The position numbers were made by a program, and so were the translations under genes. From Paulinella micropora (taxonomy: Eukaryota; Cercozoa; Imbricatea; Euglyphida), in assembly GCA_009731375.1 (NCBI GenBank), contig BJOX01000205.1, positions 744,982-808,981 on the forward strand: 64,000 nucleotides of DNA, written 5' to 3'. Position 1 is the first letter of the stretch; the number at the start of each line of letters is the position of its first letter. Below, in pieces: positions 1 through 34,116 of the stretch. The notes under the pieces were generated by a model. It was not told where the DNA came from, did not search any database, and was given only the letters and a program-made list of their open reading frames with translations.

Positions 1-40
1 GTGGCCCCGGCACTATTATTATTATTATTATTATTATTAT

Positions 41-341
41 TGAGGACCTCGAACAAGGGTATTGGAGGCTTATGTCCGTTGAGGATATGCCATTAGCTGC
101 ATCAGTACGCCTCAGATATAGTAAATCTGCCTTGGAGTGTTGACTGTGACATATTTGAGGGAAATCCCGATGAAAAAACCTAGTCACACTTGCTAAACAG
201 AGTTCCAGCCCAATGGCCTCAAGGCGTTAAACTGTGACGCCAACTCATAACCCTTTGGTGGTAGATGCTGGGGAGGAGGGTCGTTGCGCGCGTAAAAGAT
301 CTTAAACTCCGCATATGCTGGTTGATAGCCCAGGACCCAGC
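41..341 (+). repeat. Interspersed repeat module (GAGGACCTCGAAC type)
   Basis: A unique-looking 300 bp block after an (ATT)n tract. Most of it recurs at 1649-1848 (+), and its first 80 bases recur at 30441-30520 (-). No coding signal. It is cut on the right by the gap 342-677. It always sits beside SINE copies and ATT tracts, so it is probably a module of a larger composite repeat. Confidence 0.65.
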
Positions 342-707
342 NNNNNNNNNNNNNNNNNNNNNNNNNNNNNNNNNNNNNNNNNNNNNNNNNNNNNNNNNNN
401 NNNNNNNNNNNNNNNNNNNNNNNNNNNNNNNNNNNNNNNNNNNNNNNNNNNNNNNNNNNNNNNNNNNNNNNNNNNNNNNNNNNNNNNNNNNNNNNNNNNN
501 NNNNNNNNNNNNNNNNNNNNNNNNNNNNNNNNNNNNNNNNNNNNNNNNNNNNNNNNNNNNNNNNNNNNNNNNNNNNNNNNNNNNNNNNNNNNNNNNNNNN
601 NNNNNNNNNNNNNNNNNNNNNNNNNNNNNNNNNNNNNNNNNNNNNNNNNNNNNNNNNNNNNNNNNNNNNNNNNNNNNATTATTATTATTATTATTGTTAA
701 AATTATT

Positions 708-940
708 GGACACCGTGATAGCCCAGTGGTCAAGTTCTACCATCTGGGCCCTGTCGCCAGTTCGATTCCCGTCGGTGCCACCAGTATTTTCATTGAACAT
801 ACCGGTCCGTCTGGAAGTGTTGGAACTGCCCGTGCGGGGGTCTCATTAGAGCCTATCGTCAATTCTTCGTAGTCCCCTCACGGGTGAGACGATGGAGGCG
901 CATGTGCAGAAATGCATCAGCCATTGACAGAGAAGCACTA
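708..940 (+). mobile_element. tRNA-derived SINE, full-length copy
   Basis: The first ~75 bases read as a tRNA: a 5' GGACACCG strand pairs with CGGTGCC apart from one inserted A, the A box is TAGCCCAGTGG, the B box is AGTTCGATTCCC, and a CCA follows the acceptor. This is followed by an unrelated body (ATTTTCATTGAACATACCGG.. to GAGAAGCACTA) and an (ATT)-type tail. The RNA polymerase III promoter boxes are intact, but arm mismatches and the fused body argue against a working tRNA gene. Confidence 0.8.
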
Positions 941-1324
<384 letters not shown>

Positions 1325-1411
1325 GGACACCGTGATAGCCCAGTGGTCAAGTTCTACCATCTGGGCCCTGTCGCCAGTTCGATTCCCGTCGGTGCCACCA
1401 GTATTTTCATT
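1325..1411 (+). mobile_element. tRNA-derived SINE, head only (cut by gap)
   Basis: Same head as the copy at 708, with A and B boxes present, preceded by (ATT)n. It runs into an assembly gap (1412-1648), so the body is not visible. Confidence 0.75.
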
Positions 1412-1648
1412 NNNNNNNNNNNNNNNNNNNNNNNNNNNNNNNNNNNNNNNNNNNNNNNNNNNNNNNNNNNNNNNNNNNNNNNNNNNNNNNNNNNNNNNNN
1501 NNNNNNNNNNNNNNNNNNNNNNNNNNNNNNNNNNNNNNNNNNNNNNNNNNNNNNNNNNNNNNNNNNNNNNNNNNNNNNNNNNNNNNNNNNNNNNNNNNNN
1601 NNNNNNNNNNNNNNNNNNNNNNNNNNNNNNNNNNNNNNNNNNNNNNNN

Positions 1649-1848
1649 GTAAATCTGCCTTAGAGTGTTGACTGTGACATATTTGAGGGAAATCCCGATG
1701 AAAAACCCTAGTCACACTTACAAAACAGAGTTCCAGCCCAATGGCCTCAAGGCGTTAAACTGTGACGCCAACTCATAACCCTTTGGTGGTAGATGCTGGG
1801 GAGGAGGGTCGTTGCGCGCGTAAAAGATCTTAAACTCCGCATATGCTG
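1649..1848 (+). repeat. Second copy of the GAGGACCTC-type module (3' part)
   Basis: Near-identical to 121-318, with a few substitutions. Bounded by gaps on both sides (1412-1648 and 1849-2070). Confidence 0.65.
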
Positions 1849-2070
1849 NNNNNNNNNNNNNNNNNNNNNNNNNNNNNNNNNNNNNNNNNNNNNNNNNNNN
1901 NNNNNNNNNNNNNNNNNNNNNNNNNNNNNNNNNNNNNNNNNNNNNNNNNNNNNNNNNNNNNNNNNNNNNNNNNNNNNNNNNNNNNNNNNNNNNNNNNNNN
2001 NNNNNNNNNNNNNNNNNNNNNNNNNNNNNNNNNNNNNNNNNNNNNNNNNNNNNNNNNNNNNNNNNNNNNN

Positions 2071-2212
2071 ATGGGCTGATTGGTATAAAGCTCCTAGAGT
2101 AATGTTCTATGCCGTCACTTCCTTTATTCCACCGATTGGTGTGGAGACTTTCCTTATGGAATGGAGGACTGGATGCACATGGCCTTTTGGCTCAGCAATT
2201 TGGCAGGAGATA

Positions 2213-2255
<43 letters not shown>

Positions 2256-2310
2256 TCATGGAGGCACATGTCCAGGATCTGGATCTGATGCTATAGTCTG
2301 AGGAAGCCTA
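2071..2310 (+). repeat. Interspersed modules TGGGCTGATTGG and ATGGAGGCACATG
   Basis: 2071-2213 is a non-coding block that recurs inverted at 3114-3232 and 3697-3867. It is followed by (ATT)n and the 53 bp block at 2258-2310. The order matches that seen around 1226 and 3327, showing a shared larger arrangement. Confidence 0.6.
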
Positions 2311-2376
2311 TTATTATTATTTAATTTTTTTTATTTTTATTTTATTATTATTATTTTATTATTATTATTATTATTT

Positions 2377-2463
2377 GGACACCGTGATAGCCCAGTGGTC
2401 AAGTTCTACCATCTGGGCCCTGTCGCCAGTTCGATTCCCGTCGGTGCCACCAGTATTTTCATT
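2377..2463 (+). mobile_element. tRNA-derived SINE, head only (cut by gap)
   Basis: Same tRNA-like head as the copy at 708, preceded by an ATT-rich tract and truncated by the gap 2464-2695. Confidence 0.75.
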
Positions 2464-2732
2464 NNNNNNNNNNNNNNNNNNNNNNNNNNNNNNNNNNNNN
2501 NNNNNNNNNNNNNNNNNNNNNNNNNNNNNNNNNNNNNNNNNNNNNNNNNNNNNNNNNNNNNNNNNNNNNNNNNNNNNNNNNNNNNNNNNNNNNNNNNNNN
2601 NNNNNNNNNNNNNNNNNNNNNNNNNNNNNNNNNNNNNNNNNNNNNNNNNNNNNNNNNNNNNNNNNNNNNNNNNNNNNNNNNNNNNCCGTTATTATTATTA
2701 TTATTATTATTATCATTATTATTATTATTATT

Positions 2733-3000
2733 GGACACCGTGATAGCCCAGTGGTCAAGTTCTACCATCTGGGCCCTGTCGCCAGTTCGATTCCCGTCGG
2801 TGCCACCAGTATTTTCATTGAACATACCGGTCTATTTCTGGACCAGTATTTTCATTGAACATACCGGCCCGTCTGGAAGTGTTGGAACTGCCCTTGCGGG
2901 GGTGTCATTAGAGCTTATCGTCAATTCTTCGTACTCCCCTCACGGGTGAGACGATGGAGGCGCATGTGCAGAAATGCATCAGCCATTGACAGAGAAGCAC
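2733..3000 (+). mobile_element. tRNA-derived SINE with internal duplication
   Basis: Complete head and body. The CCAGTATTTTCATTGAACATACCGG segment after the tRNA-like part occurs twice in tandem, making this copy longer than the one at 708. The copies at 30058 and 32147 share the duplication, so two subfamilies exist. Confidence 0.78.
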
Positions 3001-3036
<36 letters not shown>

Positions 3037-3290
3037 CATTATTATTATCATCATCATTATCATCATCATCATCATCATATGTGTGTATTATATATAATGA
3101 TACATGTAATAGTGTATCTCCTGCCAATTGCTGAGCCAAAAGGCCATGTGCATCCAATCCTCCATTCCATAAGGAAAGTCTCCACACCAATCGGTGGAAT
3201 AAAGGAAGTGACGGCAAAGAACATTACTCTAGNNNNNNNNNNNNNNNNNNNNNNNNNNNNNNNNNNNNNNNNNNNNNNNNNNNNNNNCTA

Positions 3291-3327
<37 letters not shown>

Positions 3328-3599
3328 GGCTTCCTCAGACTATAGCATCAGATCCAGATCCTGGACATGTGCCTCCATTAATAATAATAATAATAATAAT
3401 AATAGTGCTTCNNNNNNNNNNNNNNNNNNNNNNNNNNNNNNNNNNNNNNNNNNNNNNNNNNNNNNNNNNNNNNNNNNNNNNNNNNNNNNNNNNNNNNNNN
3501 NNNNNNNNNNNNNNNNNNNNNNNNNNNNNNNNNNNNNNNNNNNNNNNNNNNNNNNNNNNNNNNNNNNNNNNNNNNNNNNNNNNNNNNNNNNNNNNNNNN

Positions 3600-3697
<98 letters not shown>

Positions 3698-3866
3698 TAT
3701 CTCCTGCCAATTGCTGAGCCAAAAGGCCATGTGCATCCAGTCCTCCATTCCATAAGGAAAGTCTCCACACCAATCGGTGGAATAAAGGAAGTGACGGCAT
3801 AGAACATTACTCTAGGAGCTTTATACCAATCAGCCCATGGAAAGGACCGATGGCCTATGTACTCCC

Positions 3867-3905
<39 letters not shown>

Positions 3906-3945
3906 TGATGATGATGATGATGATAATGATGATGATATATATATA
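3001..3945 (-). repeat. Inverted repeat modules in ATT/ATG microsatellite
   Basis: (ATT)n and (ATC)n at 3001-3078, an inverted module at 3114-3232, gap 3233-3287, an inverted 53 bp block at 3327-3378, gap 3412-3599, (AAT)n at 3600-3696, and a longer inverted module at 3697-3867 ending in (AAT)n(GAT)n. No gene seen. Confidence 0.6.
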
Positions 3946-3946
3946 T

Positions 3947-5084
3947 AGTAAGCAAGGTTTAATGGAGGAAAAGAAGAGAGATATGATCAATAGAATAAGA
4001 GAATAAAGAAAGACTTAGACACAAACTATAGTTATGCAATCTGGCCCAAGACTGGAACCAATATATATATATATGTATATATATTTCTATGTTTATCAGA
4101 CCTGTCTATTCGCTTATGTACCATAAGCGACCAAAACCCCAAAAACTGACACACATTTCTCAAAAACATACCTTTGTTTCATAAAAACACACACATGTTT
4201 GTTACATTTTCACAAACAGAGCAATGGGGAATGAATTTAGACAAAATAACGACAAAAAGGACATATATATATAATTTTTTATTAATACAGTAAGCAAACT
4301 TTAATAGAAAGGGGGTGGGGGAGGGGGGGCAGAGACAAACTATAATCATGCGATCTGGCCCAAATAATCTGCAGGTCTCAATGGAAAACTGGAACCATTC
4401 AACCTCTAAGCTCTGTAGACAGAAAAATTGTAGAGAAGAAAGAGAGAGAAAGAGAAAGAAAGATAGAACAACAGAAGAAAGAAAAAGAAGACAACAGAAC
4501 AAAAAGGAACAAACCTGAAAAAAGGACAACGCGAAAGTACATACAGGCAAACACAAACAAACAAACCAGACAGGGGCAAGGGAGACTGTACTATGTGGCA
4601 AAGGCAGAATGCAGGGGTCAGACACAACCAAAACAGGGCGCAAGTGAGAACGATTGTCAGACAGTGAGACAGCCCGTAAGGAAACTGTAGCACCATATGC
4701 AATACACTCGCACCCGTAGGCTGTTCGTAGCCAGGTGGGGCATGTGCAGTGCGTAGTAAGGCTCGACGTGACGCGAATATGCCAGGTGCTGCAATATCCT
4801 TAAGGACAGGCCCAAGCCTGGCAACCTTTCAGACATGCAGCCCCAGGCCAGTCAAGCCAAATAAATAACATAAGTCTCCACTAGGCACACAACAAGAAGA
4901 GGCAACATACCAACCAAAAAGTAAACACATAAAAAAAAAAAATTATAGTACTGTCTCTTATGTGATGTGTTTATGTGTTTGTGTTTGCCTTTATGTGTTA
5001 TTTCTGTCGTGTCTATTTGGCACCTTTATTTTTTTATCTGTTGTTGTGTGATTCCTTTTTCGTTTTCTTTGTTGCCTTTACTTC

Positions 5085-5120
<36 letters not shown>

Positions 5121-5449
5121 TCTTCTTTTCTTCTTCTGAGATTTGCCAGTTTTCCTTTAGGACTTGCACTGCTGCTCACTCGGGCCAGATCGCATGAATT
5201 GAGTTCTTCTTAATTTTGATCCTTCTTTCCTTCCTTCTATCCATTAAACCCTCTTGCTCTTTTTGTTGTTGTTGTTGTTGTTGACAGTAAGCAAGATTTG
5301 ATGGAGAGAAGGAAGGAAAAAAGGATTAAAATTAAGAACTAAGTTGTTGCGATGTGACCCGAGTGAGCTGCAGTGCAAGTCCTACAGGAAAACTGGAACT
5401 AAAGTTATACAGAAAAGCTCCTCAGAAAGAGAGATATGAGAATAGAAAG

Positions 5450-5487
<38 letters not shown>

Positions 5488-5703
5488 TGAAAGGAAAACC
5501 AACAAAAAAGAAAAAGAAATAAGAAAACAACAGATAAAAAAATACAAATGTCAAATACACACAACGACTGAAACAACAGATACACATAAAGGCTAATACA
5601 AACATAATCACATAACCAGACAGGGGCAAGGGAGACAGTACTTTAAGGTAAGGGCAGAATGCAGAGGTCAGACATATCCAACACGGGCGCAAGTGAGATC
5701 GTT
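3947..5703. repeat. ACAGTAAGC interspersed repeat family, with an inverted pair
   Basis: Copies share the head CAGTAAGCAAGNTTTAAT/TTGATGG, a CTGGCCCA/GACCCGAGTGAGC block, a purine-rich GAGA tract and a CAGACAGGGGCAAGGGAGAC tail. The partial copy at 3947-4065 and those at 4286-4732 and 5284-5703 are forward; 4967-5240 is inverted. The last two form a near-palindrome centred on (TTG)n at about 5262-5283. The copy at 5284 ends in a T run. Non-coding; looks like a dispersed non-autonomous element. Confidence 0.55.
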
Positions 5704-5853
5704 TTTTTTTTTTTTTTTAATAATTTTTTTTATAAATTTATTTTATTTATTTTTATTTTTATTTTTTAATATATATATACATATATTTTAAATTTTAAAT
5801 TTTATTTATTATTTTTAAGCAGCCAAAATTTTTTGTTTGGATATTTGTTGCAG
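5704..5853. other. AT-rich sequence before the first Patched-like exon
   Basis: T-rich and A/T-alternating sequence that ends in the pyrimidine-rich acceptor of the exon at 5854. No coding exon seen. Confidence 0.5.
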
Positions 5854-29118
<23,265 letters not shown>

Positions 29119-29181
29119 TATTGCTGACTCCTCCTCCTCCTCCTCCCCCTCCTCCTCCTCCCCCTTCTTCTTCTTCTTCTT

Positions 29182-29242
<61 letters not shown>

Positions 29243-29268
29243 ACTACTACTACTTACTACTTACTACT

Positions 29269-29325
<57 letters not shown>

Positions 29326-29372
29326 CTACTACTTACTACTACTTACTACTACTTACGACTATTACTACTACT

Positions 29373-29411
<39 letters not shown>

Positions 29412-29513
29412 CTCTTCCCCTTCCTGTTCCCTCCTCCTCCTCCTCCTCCTCCTCCTTCTTCTTCTTTTTCTTCTTCTTCTTTTCTTCTTCTTCTTCTTCT
29501 TCTTCTTCTTCTT

Positions 29514-29546
<33 letters not shown>

Positions 29547-29737
29547 CTTGTCCTTGTCCTTGTCCTTCTCCTTCCCTCCTCCCTCCTCCCTCCTCCCTCC
29601 TCCTCCTTCTTCTTCTTCTTCTTCTTCTTCTTCTTCTTCTTCTTTCTTCTCACTACTACTTCTAATTACTACTACTGTGGCTACTACTGCGAATAGTAAT
29701 AATAATAATGATAATAATGATAATAATGATAATAATG

Positions 29738-29786
<49 letters not shown>

Positions 29787-29848
29787 TGATGATGATGATG
29801 ACGATGACGATGATGATGATGATGATGACGATGATGATGATGATGATG

Positions 29849-29880
<32 letters not shown>

Positions 29881-29899
29881 GATAATAATAATAATAATA
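29119..29899. repeat. Trinucleotide arrays downstream of the Patched-like gene
   Basis: (TCC)n, (CTA)n, (TTC)n, then (AAT)n and (GAT)n. Starts at the stop codon of the Patched-like gene, so its 3' UTR may consist of microsatellite. Confidence 0.65.
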
Positions 29900-29984
29900 G
29901 TGCTTCTCTGTCAATGGCTGATGCAAATCTGCACATGCGCCTCCATCGTCTCACCCGTGAGGGGAGTACGAAGAATTGACGATA
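29900..29984 (-). mobile_element. tRNA-derived SINE, 3' body fragment
   Basis: Reverse-strand SINE tail (reads GTGCTTCTCTGTCAATGG on the + strand), bordered by ATA/ATG trinucleotide repeats and cut by the gap 29985-30009. Confidence 0.7.
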
Positions 29985-30009
29985 NNNNNNNNNNNNNNNN
30001 NNNNNNNNN

Positions 30010-30052
<43 letters not shown>

Positions 30053-30057
30053 TAATA

Positions 30058-30325
30058 GTGCTTCTCTGTCAATGGCTGATGCATTTCTGCACATGCGCCT
30101 CCATCGTCTCACCCGTGAGGGGAGTACGAAGAATTGACGATAGGCTCTAATGACACCCCCGCAAGGGCAGTTCCAACACTTCCAGACGGGCCGGTATGTT
30201 CAATGAAAATACTGGTCCAGACAGAGACCGGTATGTTCAATGAAAATACTGGTGGCACCGACGGGAATCGAACTGACGACAGGGCCCAGATGGTAGAACT
30301 TGACCACTGGGCTATCACGGTGTCC
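30058..30325 (-). mobile_element. tRNA-derived SINE with internal duplication
   Basis: Complete reverse-strand copy, from the GTGCTTCTC tail to the CACGGTGTCC head, with the duplicated body segment. Flanked on both sides by AAT tracts. Confidence 0.8.
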
Positions 30326-30327
30326 AA

Positions 30328-30381
<54 letters not shown>

Positions 30382-31296
30382 TAATAATAATTATTATTAT
30401 TATTATTACTATTATTATTATTATTATTATTTTAATAATACTATATCTGAGGCGTACTGATGCAGCTAATGGCATATCCTCAACGGACATAAGCCTCCAA
30501 TACCCTTGTTCGAGGTCCTCCACCCCCCCGTGTCAGTCTCTCGCCTGATNNNNNNNNNNNNNNNNNNNNNNNNNNNNNNNNNNNNNNNNNNNNNNNNNNN
30601 NNNNNNNNNNNNNNNNNNNNNNNNNNNNNNNNNNNNNNNNNNNNNNNNNNNNNNNNNNNNNNNNNNNNNNNNNNNNNNNNNNNNNNNNNNNNNNNNNNNN
30701 NNNNNNNNNNNNNNNNNNNNNNNNNNNNNNNNNNNNNNNNNNNNNNNNNNNNNNNNNNNNNNNNNNNNNNNNNNNNNNNNNNNNNNNNNNNNNNNNNNNN
30801 NNNNNNNNNNNNNNNNNNNNNNNNNNNNNNNNNNNNNNNNNNNNNNNNNNNNNNNNNNNNNNNNNNNNNNNNNNNNNNNNNNNNNNNNNNNNNNNNNNNN
30901 NNNNNNNNNNNNNNNNNNNNNNNNNNNNNNNNNNNNNNNNNNNNNNNNNNNNNNNNNNNNNNNNNNNNNNNNNNNNNNNNNNNNNNNNNNNNNNNNNNNN
31001 NNNNNNNNNNNNNNNNNNNNNNNNNNNNNNNNNNNNNNNNNNNNNNNNNNNNNNNNNNNNNNNNNNNNNNNNNNNNNNNNNNNNNNNNNNNNNNNNNNNN
31101 NNNNNNNNNNNNNNNNNNNNNNNNNNNNNNNNNNNNNNNNNNNNNNNNNNNNNNNNNNNNNNNNNNNNNNNNNNNNNNNNNNNNNNNNNNNNNNNNNNNN
31201 NNNNNNNNNNNNNNNNNNNNNNNNNNNNNNNNNNNNNNNNNNNNNNNNNNNNNNNNNNNNNNNNNNNNNNNNNNNNNNNNNNNNNNNNNNNNNNNN
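30326..31296. repeat. AAT/ATT tracts, inverted module and large gap
   Basis: (AAT)n meeting (ATT)n at about 30380 gives a perfect-type palindrome. The inverted GAGGACCTC module is at 30441-30520, then a gap at 30550-31296. Confidence 0.55.
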
Positions 31297-31396
31297 GACC
31301 GGTATGTTCAATGAAAATACTGGTGGCACCGACGGGAATCGAACTGGCGACAGGGCCCAGATGGTAGAACTTGACCACTGGGCTATCACGGTGTCC
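31297..31396 (-). mobile_element. tRNA-derived SINE, head fragment
   Basis: Reverse-strand tRNA-like head with A and B boxes, emerging from the gap 30550-31296 and followed by an AAT tract. Confidence 0.72.
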
Positions 31397-31462
<66 letters not shown>

Positions 31463-31591
31463 GATATGATAATAATTCTAAGAATAATAATACTTGCTAC
31501 TACTAAGACTAAGACTAATACTACTTACTAATTATTGATACTAATACTAATGGTGGCGGTGGTGTTGGTGGTGGTGGTGGTGCTGCTGCTG

Positions 31592-31655
<64 letters not shown>

Positions 31656-31673
31656 CACTACTACTACTACTAT

Positions 31674-31744
<71 letters not shown>

Positions 31745-32146
31745 TTACTACTACTACTACTACTACTACTTCTACTACTACTACTACTACTACTTCTACT
31801 AATACTAATACTACTACTAACGCTAATACTACTACTGCTGCTTCTTTGGTTGGTCAGTGGCGACAAGTTGTTACTAGCTGGATCTTTCTTGTTTAGAATC
31901 TTCTCCTCTGGGTGTTACAGTAAATAAAGCTGTTGCGCCCACAATTCTTTCCTCTTTACAGTATTTTGTGTTTCTCCTCCTCGTCCTTCTTATTCTTCTT
32001 CTTATTATTATTCTTCTTCTTCGAGGGGGGGGAGGGGGGGGGCTGCTTCGCGCACCGCAAACCATCCTTTCAGGTGTTGGCGCAGCCGTTAGTTGTTGTT
32101 GTTATTATTATTATCATTATTATCATTATTATTATTATCATTATTT
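31397..32146. repeat. AAT and CTA arrays with short unique spacer
   Basis: (AAT)n at 31398-31462, a (CTA)n array at about 31590-31840, a unique spacer with TTC and poly-G patches at 31850-32090, then ATT/ATC triplets. No gene seen. Confidence 0.6.
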
Positions 32147-32414
32147 GGACACCGTGATAGCCCAGTGGTCAAGTTCTACCATCTGGGCCCTGTCGCCAGT
32201 TCGATTCCCGTCGGTGCCACCAGTATTTTCATTGAACATACCGATCCGTCTGGACCAGAGTATTTTCATTGAACATACCGGCCCGTCTGGAAGTGTTGGA
32301 ACTGCCCTTGCGGGGGTGTCATTAGAGCTTATCGTCAATTCTTCGTACTCCCCTCACGGGTGAGACGATGGAGGCGCATGTGCAGAAATGCATCAGCCAT
32401 TGACAGAGAAGCAC
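32147..32414 (+). mobile_element. tRNA-derived SINE with internal duplication
   Basis: Complete forward copy of the duplicated-body form. It is preceded by ATT/ATC trinucleotides and followed by ATT-rich sequence. It lies about 350 bp left of the putative retrotransposon LTR. Confidence 0.8.
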
Positions 32415-32768
32415 TATTATCATTATTATTTCCGGTTATTATTATTATTATTATTTTATTATTCTTATTACCGGTAAAAGAGTAAATAGAGTAAAAAAAT
32501 TAATAATACGGAACCGAATAATTCGTATAAATGGTGAAGAATAGCGAATGTCTATTTTGCACCTTTTTTTTCAAAGTCGTGAAAAACACGGACCAGAAGA
32601 GTTACGGGGCTAAAATTAGGAAGATATTAATAGAAAGAGAATGAGCTGGAGAAGCGATTGCAAGTATTTATTTTGGAAAAAGAAATCCAGTAGTGGTAAT
32701 GACTTAGTGTCTATGTTCCTGATGATGCCGCCGGGTCGGCATCCTCCATTAGACAATGTAATTAGACC
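32415..32768. other. AT-rich spacer without a recognisable gene
   Basis: Non-repetitive AT-rich sequence between a SINE and the putative LTR. It has no long coding frame. A strong hairpin, GATGCCG and CGGCATC with a 6-base loop, sits at about 32725-32744. Confidence 0.5.
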
Positions 32769-33346
32769 TGTAACACCCTCATATATACTACATCGTCACA
32801 AGTTTTTACGCTATTGGTTTTTACGCCCGCAAGTGTTAGCCTCGGACCTAATAATATATTAATAATTAACCGGATAGTCAGTATGGGGCGGCATATGTAA
32901 TGTGTGTCGTTAGAGCCATTACATATGTCCGGCCTAGTGTATAATTGGGCTGTCCCTTGGCGCACTTTTCTCAATAACGTATCTACTGTAGGACACAGCA
33001 AGTATATTGCAGATTATTAAGTTAGACTCACATGTTATAGAGCCTTGTAGCGTGAACGTTAGGTCTAGTAGACTTTATTCACTTATCGCGTACTATCGGT
33101 GTGTATGCGGAAGGCTACCACCGAAAATACGAACTGGTGTACGTGCGGAAGGCTGTCACCAAATATTTGAATCTGGTGTGTGTGCGGAAGGCTACCACCA
33201 GTCTGGTGTGTGTGCGGAAGGCTACCACCAGTCAGACTAGGCGGATTGTGCGGAAGGCTGCCAGCTAGTTGTTATCAGATCGTCCTGGCAATATCTATTT
33301 TATTTCCTAACTCTATCCCGCTTCTCTACTCACAGAGAAAGCAACA
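32769..33346 (+). promoter_or_regulatory. Candidate 5' LTR of the copia-type element
   Basis: Begins TGTAACACCC and ends GCAACA (TG..CA ends). It is followed at once by TTGGTAGTCGGGCC, which may act as a primer-binding site. Within it, 33100-33270 holds five imperfect copies of a GTGCGGAAGGCTACCACC unit. No second LTR is in the window to confirm the boundaries. Confidence 0.4.
33100..33270 (+). repeat. Tandem GTGCGGAAGGCTACCACC repeat in the LTR
   Basis: Five copies with a conserved GCGGAAGGCT core and variable spacing, ending in GTGCGGAAGGCTGCCAGC. Such repeats in LTR U3/R regions can be transcription-factor sites; the function here is inferred. Confidence 0.65.
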
Positions 33347-33397
33347 TTGGTAGTCGGGCCTCCCTCCTACCTCCCGCCCTTGGGGCGCCCGAACAAT

Positions 33398-33925
33398 ATG
33401 GCGTATCAAGGTTCTGACCTAGTAAAAATGAGGCTAGACCCTCCAAAGTTCAATCATGGAAAAGAATGTGAGCTGTTTGAGTACACCTTCACATCAGTTA
33501 CAGGTGTCACACACAGAAATACTTTCCATAATTCCGGGCTTTGAGACTTATCCTTAGCCAAACCTATACAACTATCTGTACGACCTGATTCCCCTTCAGA
33601 TGCATCTTTCAAATCACCTGCAAAGGAAGAGGAAGAAGATGAGGACGAAGAGGAGACAGTAGTAGTAAAGGTAGAGGAGAAAGACAGGGAAAGAAAGAAG
33701 AGGGTCACGAAACTGCAAGTGCAAAAACTGCCTCTGCCCACTGTTGTACCTACGGACCAAACATCTAAAATACCAGTGTTGACGATGGAGAGCAAGCAGT
33801 CACCGCTATTTGCATTACAATTGGGAGCCAGATATTATACGAAAGAGAAAGAAGCTAAGCTAAATAGATTGCCAGGCTCTATGCCTTTCTACTTCAATCA
33901 TGTGCTCAGGATAGGAAGGGGATGA
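33398..33925 (+). pseudogene. copia-type gag, N-terminal part with an in-frame stop
   Basis: Starts MAYQGSDLVKMRLDPPKFN shortly after the LTR candidate. A stop at 33542-33544 interrupts it; the same frame continues with an acidic, Glu-rich stretch and a basic MESKQSPLFALQLGARYYTK segment to 33925. The similarity to copia gag is positional and weak; decay is clear. Confidence 0.5.
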
Positions 33926-34116
33926 CCATAATGAGGCAGGGGGGTACGGACGGTGTTAAGTGTTTCCTCGCCCTCAAAAAACATTATGGAGGTCTTGACC
34001 TCATAAAGTTTGAAGAGGACCAAGAAAAACTATACCATTCGTACCCTAAGAAGGTTAGTGAGGTGAGTAGCTAACTAGCTGACTATCTCACGACTATCAA
34101 AACACAGGAAAAGACG

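Noticed and set aside
708-790. Functional tRNA gene with A and B boxes and CCA end
   Set aside because: Acceptor stem carries an inserted base, T-arm pairing is poor, and the unit is fused to a repeated body and copied several times, so it is a SINE head.
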